Source: Streptomyces geranii (GTDB lineage: Bacteria; Actinomycetota; Actinomycetes; Streptomycetales; Streptomycetaceae). From it: a stretch of 64,000 bases of DNA. Shown here piece by piece: positions 44,235-53,479 of this stretch (position 1 is its first letter; each line of letters opens with the position of its first letter). Location of the stretch: assembly GCF_002954775.1 (NCBI RefSeq), contig NZ_PJME01000022.1:1-64000 (forward strand), read 5' to 3'. The notes below the pieces were generated by a model. The model was not told the DNA's origin. It ran no database searches and worked only from the letters and a program-made list of their open reading frames with translations. The position numbers and the translations under genes were made by a program.

Positions 44235-47200
44235 CACGACGACCACACCCGCGACCGAGACCACCGGGACACCCGGGACCCGGGCGGCGGAACAGCGCCC
44301 GGGGCGGCGGCTGCGGCTGCCCGGACTGGGCAGGGGCAAGGGCGGCGGCAGCCAGCTGTTCCGCAACGCCTACGCGCTGATGCTCAACACGGGCATCTCC
44401 GCCGTGCTCGGGCTCGGCTTCTGGCTGGCCGCCGCCCGCTACTACTCCGAGTCGGCGGTGGGCCAGAGTTCCGCCGCGATCGCCGCCATGAAGCTCCTCG
44501 CGGGTCTCACGGCGGTGACGCTGACGGGCGCCCTGGCCCGCTTCATCCCGGTCGCGGGCCGCGCCACCGGACGGTTCATCTTCCGTACGTACGCGGGCAG
44601 TTCGGTGATCGTGGCGCTGGCCGCCGGGGCCTTCCTGCTGACGCTGAACGTGTGGGGGCCTTCCTACCGGTTCCTGCACGGGCCGGTGACCGCCCTCGGG
44701 TTCGTCGGTGCCGTCGTGCTGTGGAACCTGCTCACGCTCCAGGACGGGGTGCTGACCGGGCTGCGCAGCGCGCTGTGGGTGCCGGTCGGCAACACGGTTT
44801 TCTCCGCGGTCAAGTTGGGGCTGCTCGTGGCCTTCGCGGCGGCGATCCCGATGAGCGGGGTGTTCGTGTCGTGGGTGGCGGCCATCGCCGTGTCGGTGCT
44901 GCCGCTGGGCTGGCTGGTGTTCCGGCGGCTGGTGCCCCGGCACATCGAGGCGACCGAGGAGCACGCCGGGGCGAACCCGCCGACGCCGAGGGAGGTCGGC
45001 AGGTTCCTGGCCGGTGACTACACGGGCTCGCTGTTCTCCCTCGCGGTGGTCTATCTGGTGCCGGTGATCGTCGCCTCGCAGGTCAGCTCCGCCGACAACG
45101 CGTACTTCTACATCACCACGACCATCGGCGGCACGGTCAACCTGCTCGCCATCAACATGGGCGCCTCACTGACCGTCGAGGGCTCGCACGACCCGGCGCG
45201 GCTGGCCGCCAACACCCGGGCCGCGCTCAGGCGCATGGCCCGGATCATGCTGCCGGTCGCCGGGGTGCTGTTCTTCGGGGCGCCCTGGATCCTTGGCGTC
45301 TTCGGCTCGGGCTACGCGGACGCGGCGACCCCGCTGCTGCGCTGGTTCGCGGTCGGCGCGGTGCTGCGGGTCGTCATGGAGACGTACTTCGCCGTGCTGC
45401 GCGCGCAGAGCCGTACGGCCGGACTGGCCTGGATGCAGGGCCTGTTGTGCGCCCTGGTGCTCGGTCTGACGCTGCTGCTGCTCCCCCGGATGGGCCTGAC
45501 GGGAGCGGGCGTCGCGGAGATCTCGTCCCTCGCGGTGATCGTCGCCATCGCCGCGCCGAAGCTGTACCGGACGGTCCGGGCGGCTCCGGCCGACGCGGTC
45601 CCTGAAGGTTCGGCACCGGACGGTGACCTCGCCGACCTGACCGCCGGCTCCCGGGGACGCGGCCAGGGCTGGGCCCGCTCGCTGGACTCGGACACCCTCG
45701 CCCTGGGCGTCCACCTCGACTTCGACCACCAGGAACGCCGTCCCGACGTCCGCCCGGGCCCGGGAACCCCGCCCACGGGGACACCGGTCCCGCGCGCGGA
45801 CCACCGGCCGACCTGGGCGCTGAAGCAGGTGGAACCGGAGGCGGTGGGGCTGCCGGTGGAGGAACGGGAGCCGGTGGAGGGGGCGTTGCCGCAGCGGGCC
45901 ACCCCGGCGGGCGCGGACGCGGAACTCGTACGAGCCGCCCAGGCGTCCCTCGTACGGGAGTTGCGCACCCAGGAGCCCCCACAGGACCCGCCCGTGCCAC
46001 CACACCCGCTCTCCCTGCGCGAGCGCCTGCTACCCACGCGCGGCGGACTGGTCCTCGGCTGCCTGCTGATCGCCGCGCTGCTTCTCTACTGGGTGCCCGC
46101 GTCCCGCCTCGGCGAGGCCGACCTGGACCGGATGGGCGGGCTCGGCCTGATCTCCGTCCTCCCCCTGCCGACGCTGATCGGGGCCGGTCTGCTGGTCCTG
46201 GTGTTCGCGTCGCTGCTGTGGGGCAACCGCGAGCACCGCACACTGCTGGCGCTGACGCTGCTGGCGACGGTCGTGTCGCTGCACGCGCTGCCCGCCGTGA
46301 TCGAGGCCGAGCCGCGCTTCGCGACGGCCTGGCAGCACCTCGGGTTCCTCGACTACATCGACCGCACCGGGACCGCCGTACCTGACCTGGACGCGCGCTG
46401 GAGCTGGCCGGGATTCTTCGCGGGCGCCGCGTTCGTGGCGAAGGCCTGCGGGGTGAACGACCTCACGGAGGTCATCCGCTGGTGGCCGCTGACCATGCAA
46501 CTCCTCTATCTGGCACCGCTGTTCCTGCTGACCCGCTCGCTGCGGGCGAGCTGGCGGGCCAAGTGGACCGGGGTGTGGATCTTCGTCCTGAGCGGCTGGG
46601 TCGGCCAGGACTACTTCTCCCCGCAGGGCTTCACCTACCTCCTCTACCTCGTCTTCGTGGCGATCCTGCTGGTGTGGTTCAGGGCGCCGAGGGTGCTGTG
46701 GGCGAGGATGCGGCCGGGCGAGGCGGAGGTCGAACCGACGGACCGCCGCCAACAGGCTGTCCTGCTGGCCGTGTTGATCGCCCTGTTCGCGGCGACGGTC
46801 CCGGCCCACCAGCTGACCCCGTTCGTGATGCTGGGCGTACTGGCCATGCTGGTCCTGATCGGCAAGTCCGAACTCCGGGGCCTGCCCATCCTGTTCGGGG
46901 TCATCGTCGCCGTCTGGGTCGGCTTCATGGCCGAGCCGTACTGGTCGGGGCACTTCGACGAACTGTTCGGCGGGATGGGCGGAGTCGGCGGCAATGTCTC
47001 GTCGAGCGTCTCCGGCCGTATCGAGGGCGGCAGTTCGAGCCACAAGCTGGTCCTCTACACCCGCGTCCTGCTGGCCGGCGGGGTCATGGCCCTCGCCTGC
47101 TACGGCTGGTGGCGCCGCCGCGACCACAAGTACCGCGAACGCTCCCTGCTGGTCCTGACCTTCGTCCCGTTCCTGGGCTTCGGCATGCAGTCGTACGGCG

Positions 47201-48042
47201 GCGAAATGGCCCTGCGCGTCTTCATGTTCGCCCTGCCGGGCGCGGCGCTGCTGGCCGGGCTCGCCCTGTTCCCGCGCACCGGGGTGACCGCGAAGGAACG
47301 GGACCGGGACAAGATCAGCCTCGCTCCGCTGGCCGCGCTGATGGCGGGCCTGGTCCTCATGGGCGGCTTCCTGGTGGCCCGTTGGGGCAACGAGTCCTTC
47401 GAACGGACCCGCCCGGGCGAGGTCGCCGCGATGAACTACGTCTACGCGCACGACGATCCGACGGTCCGCCTGCTGTGGCTGAGCAACGACCTGGTCGACA
47501 ACGTCACCCCGGCCCTGCCGTGGGGCGCCAAGGACATGGAGAAGGTGCAGTACGTACCGACGCTGGCTCCGGCCGACCCGGTCCTGGTGTCGGGGCTGGT
47601 GAAGGCGCTCAAGGACGCGGGCCCCAACTCGTATCTGATGGTCAACCGCAGCCAGGTGATCTATCTCCAGCTGGACGTGGGCTACTCGGCGGCGTGGGAG
47701 GGCCGGCTGCTCCAGAACCTGGACGGGCGGGACGAGTTGAAGAAGGTGTTCGTCAACTCCGACGTGACGATGTACGCGCTGCGGCAGCAGCCGGAGGGCA
47801 AGGTGCCGCGGCCCGACCCCGGCCCGATCGGCCCCCAGGTGACCTGGACGCCGTGGTCGGTGGTGGGCGGCCTGGCGGCCGTCGCCCTGATCCTGCTGCT
47901 GACGGCGAGGGAGGCCGTACGGGTGGCGGTACGACCGAGCGTGCGGCAACTCCGGTGGCTGCAGAGCAGCTTCTGGTTCTCGCTGCCGCTGCTGGCGGTG
48001 CTGCTGGCGTCGCTGGTGCAGAGATTCCTGACGATGAAGTGA
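44227..48042 (+). CDS. Fused oligosaccharide flippase and polytopic polymerase/GT-C-like protein
   Basis: This 1271-aa integral membrane protein has two large halves. Residues about 45-455 form a Wzx/MATE-like flippase (NAYALMLNTGISAVLGLGFWLAAARYYSESAVGQ through the last span near LKLYRT), with about 12-14 spans. A charged, Pro-rich linker of about 150 residues follows. Residues about 605-1270 hold a second set of 10 or more spans plus a soluble extracellular segment (NDLVDNVTPALPWGAKDMEKVQY) before the final two spans. The second half looks like a Wzy polymerase or GT-C transferase but shows no decisive motif. GTG start within the deacetylase end. It likely exports and joins repeat units. 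Confidence 0.78.
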   Translation: MSDTTTTPATETTGTPGTRAAEQRPGRRLRLPGLGRGKGGGSQLFRNAYALMLNTGISAVLGLGFWLAAARYYSESAVGQSSAAIAAMKLLAGLTAVTLTGALARFIPVAGRATGRFIFRTYAGSSVIVALAAGAFLLTLNVWGPSYRFLHGPVTALGFVGAVVLWNLLTLQDGVLTGLRSALWVPVGNTVFSAVKLGLLVAFAAAIPMSGVFVSWVAAIAVSVLPLGWLVFRRLVPRHIEATEEHAGANPPTPREVGRFLAGDYTGSLFSLAVVYLVPVIVASQVSSADNAYFYITTTIGGTVNLLAINMGASLTVEGSHDPARLAANTRAALRRMARIMLPVAGVLFFGAPWILGVFGSGYADAATPLLRWFAVGAVLRVVMETYFAVLRAQSRTAGLAWMQGLLCALVLGLTLLLLPRMGLTGAGVAEISSLAVIVAIAAPKLYRTVRAAPADAVPEGSAPDGDLADLTAGSRGRGQGWARSLDSDTLALGVHLDFDHQERRPDVRPGPGTPPTGTPVPRADHRPTWALKQVEPEAVGLPVEEREPVEGALPQRATPAGADAELVRAAQASLVRELRTQEPPQDPPVPPHPLSLRERLLPTRGGLVLGCLLIAALLLYWVPASRLGEADLDRMGGLGLISVLPLPTLIGAGLLVLVFASLLWGNREHRTLLALTLLATVVSLHALPAVIEAEPRFATAWQHLGFLDYIDRTGTAVPDLDARWSWPGFFAGAAFVAKACGVNDLTEVIRWWPLTMQLLYLAPLFLLTRSLRASWRAKWTGVWIFVLSGWVGQDYFSPQGFTYLLYLVFVAILLVWFRAPRVLWARMRPGEAEVEPTDRRQQAVLLAVLIALFAATVPAHQLTPFVMLGVLAMLVLIGKSELRGLPILFGVIVAVWVGFMAEPYWSGHFDELFGGMGGVGGNVSSSVSGRIEGGSSSHKLVLYTRVLLAGGVMALACYGWWRRRDHKYRERSLLVLTFVPFLGFGMQSYGGEMALRVFMFALPGAALLAGLALFPRTGVTAKERDRDKISLAPLAALMAGLVLMGGFLVARWGNESFERTRPGEVAAMNYVYAHDDPTVRLLWLSNDLVDNVTPALPWGAKDMEKVQYVPTLAPADPVLVSGLVKALKDAGPNSYLMVNRSQVIYLQLDVGYSAAWEGRLLQNLDGRDELKKVFVNSDVTMYALRQQPEGKVPRPDPGPIGPQVTWTPWSVVGGLAAVALILLLTAREAVRVAVRPSVRQLRWLQSSFWFSLPLLAVLLASLVQRFLTMK

Positions 48043-48063
48043 GGGTGGCCGAGTGGCTCAGCC

Positions 48064-48096
48064 GGTGAAGTGGCTCAGCGGCTGAGCCACTTCACC
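48064..48096. terminator. Convergent terminator overlapping the glycosidase stop codon
   Basis: Perfect 16-nt arms (GGTGAAGTGGCTCAGC) around a single G contain the stop codon of the minus-strand glycosidase gene and lie 22 nt past the flippase-fusion stop. The stem can serve both converging transcripts. Confidence 0.75.
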
Positions 48097-49502
48097 TCGT
48101 ACGCCCCCATCGTGAACCGCTTCCCGTCCACCTGAGCGTCGATCGGCCGGTCCAGGACGTTGACGACGAGAACAGCCTTGTCGTCGGCGAGCACCCGCAC
48201 ATTGGGCACGTCATCGGCGGCCACCGGAACCGTCTCGTACTTCGTCCCCGGCGGAAATGCGGCCCCGAACCGCGAGACGAGGTCGAACATCGGAAGTGCC
48301 GCTCCCCCACTGCCACTTGAGGTGGGGGTCCACAGGCAGCCGGCACAACCGGCCCCCTTCTCCTCCTCCGGGTTCCAGTAGAAGCCGGAGGAGGCGCCCC
48401 CCTTGGCCATCGCGATCAACCCGGCGGCCTGGACGGCCTCGCGGCGCGTCTCGGACCACCCGTCGCGGTTGTCGTCACCGTCGGCGGGCTCGACGTAGTA
48501 CTCGGCCCACCACAGCGGCAGTCCGGGCGCCCGCGCACGCACCCACTCGCCCACGGCCGTGAACTTGTCGGTGGCCGCGAACTCGTCGGGGAGGAGTTCG
48601 TCGTCCTTGGTGTAGCTGGAGCCGTCGACAACCACGAAGTCGGCGCCCGCCTTGTGCTCGTTCCAGTAGTCGAAGGCGTCGAGGACCCGCTGGTCCATGG
48701 CACCCCAGGGCCCCTTGAAGGTCGTCGAGGCGTCGGGCTTCTGCCGGGGGTCGAGGCTGTCCATGACGAGGTACGGCCCGCCGACCATGATGTCCTTGTC
48801 GACCTTCTTCAGCGCCTTGTAGACGAGGTTGTACAGCTCGGTGTAGCCCTCGTAGTCCCAGCGCGCCTCGGAGTTGTTCCAGAAGCCCTTGAACTCGTTC
48901 CACACGACGAAGTGGCGGACATCGGGATAGCGCTTGGCGACGGTCGCGGCGAGGGCGGCGTAGTCCTTGTAGTGCGCGGGAGTCGGGGCCGTCTCCAGCG
49001 AGGCCTGGCTCCAGTCGGTGTTGTCGGAGCCGGACCTGCCGCCCTTCATCCAGTCCGGCGCACAGCACAGGGTGACCACCGGGGTGGCGCCGGACGCCCG
49101 CATGAAGTCGATGCGGCGGTCCAGCTCCGTGAAGTCGTAACGCCCCTTGACCGGCTCGGGGTTACCTGCGCCCCAGCCCATGATGTGCTGGTTCTGCGGC
49201 ATTCCGGGGTCCTTGGAGAGCAGCCCCTCGACCCGGTCGACGGCCGCGTCCGCACCCTCGTCGGCGCTGAACTGGGTGTGCGTGAACCCCCAGCCGACGG
49301 CCGGGTCGGACGACCCCGGGGTGGCGGCGCCCGGCGTGCCGTGCACCTTGTCGCCGTCGCGGGAGGTGCCCGCGGTGCTGCCGCCGTTCGACGGCACGGT
49401 GTTGAGCAGGGTCAGGATCAGGGCCAGTGCGGCGGCCCCCACACCGAGCAGGGCGGTGAGCTGCCACCGCCGAGCCCCCGAATTCCACCCATGACGTCCC
49501 AT
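48075..49502 (-). CDS. Membrane-anchored GH39-like glycoside hydrolase
   Basis: This 475-aa protein has one N-terminal span (LTALLGVGAAALALILTLLNTV), a disordered linker and a (beta/alpha)8 hydrolase domain. The acid/base Glu is visible in HFVVWNEFKGFW and the likely nucleophile in LPLWWAEYYVEP, as in clan GH-A families such as GH39. C-terminal beta strands finish the protein. It would sit on the outer face of the membrane. It converges on the polysaccharide operon, so trimming or releasing that polymer is a reasonable guess. The ATG at 49502 has a poor ribosome site; in-frame sequence upstream is open but unconvincing. Confidence 0.8.
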   Translation of the reverse strand: MGRHGWNSGARRWQLTALLGVGAAALALILTLLNTVPSNGGSTAGTSRDGDKVHGTPGAATPGSSDPAVGWGFTHTQFSADEGADAAVDRVEGLLSKDPGMPQNQHIMGWGAGNPEPVKGRYDFTELDRRIDFMRASGATPVVTLCCAPDWMKGGRSGSDNTDWSQASLETAPTPAHYKDYAALAATVAKRYPDVRHFVVWNEFKGFWNNSEARWDYEGYTELYNLVYKALKKVDKDIMVGGPYLVMDSLDPRQKPDASTTFKGPWGAMDQRVLDAFDYWNEHKAGADFVVVDGSSYTKDDELLPDEFAATDKFTAVGEWVRARAPGLPLWWAEYYVEPADGDDNRDGWSETRREAVQAAGLIAMAKGGASSGFYWNPEEEKGAGCAGCLWTPTSSGSGGAALPMFDLVSRFGAAFPPGTKYETVPVAADDVPNVRVLADDKAVLVVNVLDRPIDAQVDGKRFTMGAYEVKWLSR

Positions 49503-49600
49503 CAAGGGCAACAGTAACCGCGAGGTACGGCCGGAGGGCAGGCCTCCGCAGGGTACGGAAACCGGGTGCGCACGGCGCCCGGGTGCCGGATCATGGCGGT

Positions 49601-50695
49601 ATGTCTGCGAACCCACACGACGCGCTGCCGATCCGGCTCAACGTCGACGACAGCGACTCCCCGTCCGACGTCGTCGACGCGCTGTTCCTCGGCCGCTTCG
49701 CGACGGGCGAGCAGCCGTACTCGCACGCGGCGAACATCGACCGCGTACGGTCCGGGGCGACCCTTCTCCCGCCGGGCGCCAAGGTGCTGCGCGCCGCCCG
49801 CGACGACGACCGCAGCGCCACCCTGGCGGAGGGCGACGGCTGGACGCTCCTGGTGTCCCGCTGGAACCGCGGCGCCGACATCACGGTGACGGCGACCACG
49901 CCCGAGCTGGCCGCGAAGGTCCTCGACCAGGCGACGGACGGCGCGGCGGACGAGCCCGAACCGCAGCCGGAGAACGTGACGATGGGCTTCTGGTACGTCT
50001 CCCCGCGCCGGGGCCCGCACCGCACGACCCGCCAGATCTCGGCGGGTACGTGGGAGGAGGTCCGCGCCAACTACACGGCACCGGTGGCCGACGCGATGGA
50101 CGGCCTGATGAAGACGACCCCGGAGGACATCGCGGGCCGCCTCCTGCTGCTCCACGGCCCGCCCGGCACCGGCAAGACGTCCGCGCTGCGCACGCTGGCC
50201 CGTTCCTGGCGGGACTGGTGCCAGGTGGACTGCGTCCTGGACCCCGAGCGCCTCTTCTCCGACGTCGGCTACCTGATGGACATCGCGATCGGCGAGGACG
50301 ACGGCACGGGCAAGGGCCGCTGGCGCCTCCTGTTGCTGGAGGACTGCGACGAATTGATCAGAGGCGAGGCGAAGCACACGGCGGGCCAGGCCCTCTCCCG
50401 CCTCCTGAACCTGACGGACGGCCTGCTGGGCCAGGGCCGCAACGTCCTGGTGGGCGTCACGACCAACGAGGACCTGGAACGCCTCCACCCGGCGGTCGTC
50501 CGCCCCGGCCGCTGCCTGGCCCGCATCGAGGTGGGCCCCCTGACCCGCCGGGAGGCGACAACCTGGCTGGGCACGGAGGAAGGGTTGGGCAGAGAGGGCG
50601 CAACCCTGGCCGAGCTGTACGCCCTACGCAGGGGCACCACCCCGACAACGGTCCCGGACCAGAGAGAGGGAGCGGACGCGGGCCTGTACTTGTAA
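49601..50695 (+). CDS. DUF5925-type AAA+ ATPase
   Basis: This 364-aa protein has a unique N-terminal domain of about 150 residues, then an AAA+ module: Walker A GPPGTGKT (186-193), Walker B LLLLEDCDEL, sensor 1 in VGVTTNEDLERL and an arginine-finger-like segment VVRPGRCLARIEV. Local order resembles BCS1/FtsH-type ATPases, but there is no membrane span or protease domain. It probably remodels a protein partner; none is adjacent. The ATG at 49601 was chosen over one at 49583. Confidence 0.85.
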   Translation: MSANPHDALPIRLNVDDSDSPSDVVDALFLGRFATGEQPYSHAANIDRVRSGATLLPPGAKVLRAARDDDRSATLAEGDGWTLLVSRWNRGADITVTATTPELAAKVLDQATDGAADEPEPQPENVTMGFWYVSPRRGPHRTTRQISAGTWEEVRANYTAPVADAMDGLMKTTPEDIAGRLLLLHGPPGTGKTSALRTLARSWRDWCQVDCVLDPERLFSDVGYLMDIAIGEDDGTGKGRWRLLLLEDCDELIRGEAKHTAGQALSRLLNLTDGLLGQGRNVLVGVTTNEDLERLHPAVVRPGRCLARIEVGPLTRREATTWLGTEEGLGREGATLAELYALRRGTTPTTVPDQREGADAGLYL

Positions 50696-50715
50696 GAGGA
50701 CAGACGGCTTGCAGA

Positions 50716-50838
50716 GGCGCGGGGAACCGTGCACCTTTGGGCCCCCTTTTAGGGGCGCGAGGAAGAGCGCACCTTTGGGCCCCCAGGCAACCGCAGGCCT
50801 TTAGGGGCGCGAGGAACTGCGCGACAAGCCCCCACCGC
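50716..50838. repeat. Streptomyces GC-rich intergenic repeat cluster
   Basis: GCACCTTTGGGCCCCC occurs at 50731 and 50769, and AGGGGCGCGAGGAA at 50751 and 50803, with a diverged GGCGCGGGGAA first copy at 50716. The closing GAACTGCGCGACAAGCCCCC is a phrase I know from many Streptomyces intergenic regions. The copies can pair as GGGGGC/GCCCCC stems and probably form the transcript ends of the convergent AAA and GntR genes. Confidence 0.65.
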
Positions 50839-50861
50839 GCCGCACCCGAACAACGACCGGA

Positions 50862-51230
50862 CTACCCCTGATAAGCCGCCCGCAGGGCATCCTCCACAGC
50901 AGCCAACGCCGCATCCGCCCCCAGCCCAAGCCTCCGCACCCGCTCCGCATAAGCCCGCGCAGCACCCGCAGCCTCACGATCAGCCGCCGAGCCCGCGGCA
51001 GCGACCACCGTTCCGTTACGCCCCCGCGTCTCGATCACCCCGTCCGACTCCAACGCCCGATACGCCTTCGCCACCGTGTTCGCCGCCAACCCCAACTCCT
51101 CCGCAAGCCCCCGCACGGTCGGCAACCGGTACCCCACCGGCAACACCCCCGCCCGAGCCTGCTCGGAGATCTGCGCCCGCACCTGCTCGTAAGGCGGCGC
51201 ACTGTCATCGATGCGGATCTTCAAAGTCAC
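50862..51230 (-). CDS. Short GntR-family (YtrA-like) transcriptional regulator
   Basis: This 122-aa protein has a GntR winged helix-turn-helix (PPYEQVRAQISEQARAGVLPVGYRLPTVRGLAEELGLAANTVAKAYRALESDGVIETRGRNGTVV) and only a short helical tail, as in the YtrA subfamily. YtrA-type proteins often control ABC transporters, but none is adjacent; it is divergent from a GNAT gene 71 nt away. GTG start at 51230. Confidence 0.9.
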   Translation of the reverse strand: MTLKIRIDDSAPPYEQVRAQISEQARAGVLPVGYRLPTVRGLAEELGLAANTVAKAYRALESDGVIETRGRNGTVVAAAGSAADREAAGAARAYAERVRRLGLGADAALAAVEDALRAAYQG

Positions 51231-51301
51231 CCCGCGATTCTCCCGCACCCACCGGAAAATGGGAGGCACCCGCGCAGCTCCCCCGCGTAACGTCCCAGCT
51301 C

Positions 51302-52231
51302 ATGACAGTGACCGTCCGAGCCCTACGCCCCGACGACACCGCCGGCGTCGAGGCTTTCGCCCACGTCCGCCGTATCGCCCTCCCCTTCGTCCTGTTCACG
51401 CCGGAGGCCATCGCGTACGGCATCACGCACGCCCACCCCGACGCCCACTTCCAGGCCCTCGTGGCCGAGGAGGACGGCGAGGTGCTCGGCACCGCCCAGA
51501 CCGCGGTCGTGCACGACAGCCCGGAGCCCGGCCAGGGCTTCGTCAACGTGTACGTCCACCCGGAGCGCACAGGACGCGGCGCCGGTTCGCTCCTCGTCCG
51601 CACCGCCGAACGGCACCTCGCGGCAGCCGGGGTGACGAAGTCCTTCGCGTGGGTGCTGGACGCCCCCGGCAACCGCGCCTTCGCCGAGCACCGCGGCTAC
51701 CGCTCCAGCCGCAACGCGCACTTCCTCCGTCTGGACCTGGTGAACGGCACCCTGCCCCCGCGCCAGGACCCCCCGCCGGGCGTCGAACTCCGCACGGGCG
51801 CCGACTACGCGGCCGACCCGCGCCCCCTGTTCGAGCTGGACGCGGAGACGATGTCCGACGAACCGAGCGATGTCTCCTACGAGTTCACGGACTACGAGGC
51901 CTGGCTCCGCGAGTACTGGCAGCACCCCCTGTTCAGCCCGGAGCTGACCTCGGTCGCGGTGGTCGAAGGACGCCCCGCCGCCTTCAGCGCGGCCCGCACC
52001 GACGGCGCCACCCGCTACGGCACCGCGATGACCGGCACAGCCCGCGACTTCCGCGGCCGGGGCCTGGCGAAGCTGGCCAAGAACGACTCCCTGCACCGCG
52101 CCCGCGCCGCCGGCTACACGGAGGCCCTGACGGGCAACGACGCCGGAAACGGACCGATGATCGCCATCAACAAGTGGTTCGGCTACGAGATCTGCGCGAC
52201 GGAGGTGCGCTATGTCCGCGACCTCGTCTGA
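51302..52231 (+). CDS. Tandem GNAT N-acetyltransferase
   Basis: This 309-aa protein contains two GNAT domains. The first has NVYVHPERTGRGAGSLLVRTAERHL with the acetyl-CoA loop R-x-G-x-G/A. The second has GTARDFRGRGLAKLAKNDSLHRARAAGYTEALTGNDAGNGPMIAINKWFGY, the conserved end of the family. Proteins of this build include mycothiol synthase and small-molecule acetyltransferases; no substrate can be assigned. ATG start. It overlaps the DUF402 gene by 20 nt and is divergent from the GntR gene. Confidence 0.88.
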   Translation: MTVTVRALRPDDTAGVEAFAHVRRIALPFVLFTPEAIAYGITHAHPDAHFQALVAEEDGEVLGTAQTAVVHDSPEPGQGFVNVYVHPERTGRGAGSLLVRTAERHLAAAGVTKSFAWVLDAPGNRAFAEHRGYRSSRNAHFLRLDLVNGTLPPRQDPPPGVELRTGADYAADPRPLFELDAETMSDEPSDVSYEFTDYEAWLREYWQHPLFSPELTSVAVVEGRPAAFSAARTDGATRYGTAMTGTARDFRGRGLAKLAKNDSLHRARAAGYTEALTGNDAGNGPMIAINKWFGYEICATEVRYVRDLV

Positions 52232-52724
52232 GCCCACACCCACGACGCCTTCCACACTGAACGTCGTACTCGTCAAGGCGGGCCGCATAAAGATCACTTA
52301 CCCGGCCGAGCTGCTCCATGACGACGGCACCCGACTCGCCGTACGCGCCGCCTGGGCCACGGACGGAGTCCGCGACTTCGGCTTCGTCCGCTTCGAGCCC
52401 GGTGACGTGTTCACGGAGTACTACTGGCGGGACCGCTGGTACTCGGTGAAGGAGGTCCGGACCGCGTCGGGCGTGCTGAAGGGCTGGTACTGCGACATCG
52501 CCCGCCCGGCCAGGCTCACCGGCAGCGACCTGGTCGTCGAGGATCTCGACCTGGACCTGTGGCGCTCCGCGGACGGCACGGACGTACGACGGCTGGACGA
52601 GGACGAGTTCGCGGAGAGTGGTCTGGCGGAGTCGGACCCGCAGGCCGCGTCCGCCGCCGTGAAGGCCCTCGACGAGCTGGAGTCACTGGCCCGCGAGGGC
52701 GGCTTCGAGAAGCTGCTCGGCTGA
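52212..52724 (+). CDS. DUF402 family (FomD-like) phosphohydrolase
   Basis: This 170-aa protein has the DUF402 core. EYYWRDRWYSVKEV and GWYCDIARPARL are followed by DLVVEDLDLDLW, whose acidic residues form the metal site in the FomD structure, and a final helix with DELESLA. FomD and relatives hydrolyse nucleoside-diphosphate-linked or cytidylyl-linked compounds. No fosfomycin genes are near, so the substrate is unknown. The ATG at 52212 lies inside the GNAT gene end, so the two are coupled. Confidence 0.85.
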   Translation: MSATSSEPTPTTPSTLNVVLVKAGRIKITYPAELLHDDGTRLAVRAAWATDGVRDFGFVRFEPGDVFTEYYWRDRWYSVKEVRTASGVLKGWYCDIARPARLTGSDLVVEDLDLDLWRSADGTDVRRLDEDEFAESGLAESDPQAASAAVKALDELESLAREGGFEKLLG

Positions 52725-52754
52725 AGGTCCCACCCAGAAAAAACTCCTGCCCTC

Positions 52755-53342
52755 CTACAGCCGGGCCAGCACCGCGTACCGCTCGTCCTCCACCGCACGC
52801 CCCCACAGCGCCGCGTCCCCGGACAGCCGCTCCACGCGTACGTCGGCGGCCAGGGGCGCGAGCAGTCCCGTAAGGGTGTCGGCGGGTATGCCGGCCGGGG
52901 TGACCGTGCCCCACACGCCCTCGACCAGCACCAGCCGTCCGCCCGCCCTGAGCAGCCCCTGCCAGTGCCGCAGCACGCGCGCGGGGTCGGGCAGGGTCCA
53001 CAGGACGTGTCGTACGAGCACAACGTCGAAGCGCTCCTCCCCCACCGGAGGTGCCGCCGCGTCGCCGACGAGGAACACGGCGGCGCGGCCGGCGAGCTTG
53101 CCCCTGGCCAGGTCGACCATCGCCCGGGAGGCGTCCACGCCGGTGACGCGGTGTCCCTGTTCGGAGGCGAGGAGCGACAGGCTGCCGGTGCCGCAGCCGA
53201 GGTCGAGGACGTCGGCGGGGCGGTCGGGCAGCCAGGAGCGCAGCCGGGCCGCCCAGGCCTCGCGGACGGCCGGATCGCGCAGGCCGTGGTCGGGTTCGTC
53301 GTCGAAGGTGGCGGCCTCCGCGTCCCAGTCGGTGTTCGTCAT
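52755..53342 (-). CDS. Class I SAM-dependent methyltransferase
   Basis: This 195-aa protein has motif I VLDLGCGTGSLSLLA, an acidic end of strand 2 (VTGVDASRAMV), motif II VGDAAAPPVGEERFDVVLVRHVLWTLPDP and motif III LLRAGGRLVLVEG. It resembles UbiE/type 11 small-molecule methyltransferases; the acceptor is unknown. The start is the ATG at 53342, which lacks a good ribosome site; an in-frame GTG further upstream is possible. It is convergent with the DUF402 gene. Confidence 0.9.
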   Translation of the reverse strand: MTNTDWDAEAATFDDEPDHGLRDPAVREAWAARLRSWLPDRPADVLDLGCGTGSLSLLASEQGHRVTGVDASRAMVDLARGKLAGRAAVFLVGDAAAPPVGEERFDVVLVRHVLWTLPDPARVLRHWQGLLRAGGRLVLVEGVWGTVTPAGIPADTLTGLLAPLAADVRVERLSGDAALWGRAVEDERYAVLARL

Positions 53343-53479
53343 GCGGCCAAGAGTGACACCCGCCACTGACAATCGAATCGTGACGGCCGCCACTGACAGA
53401 CCGGCGCCGATGAGTCACCCTCCCGGGAACGGTCCATCTCCGTGAAACCGCGGCACCCGGTGGACCGAAGGAGGCAGCC

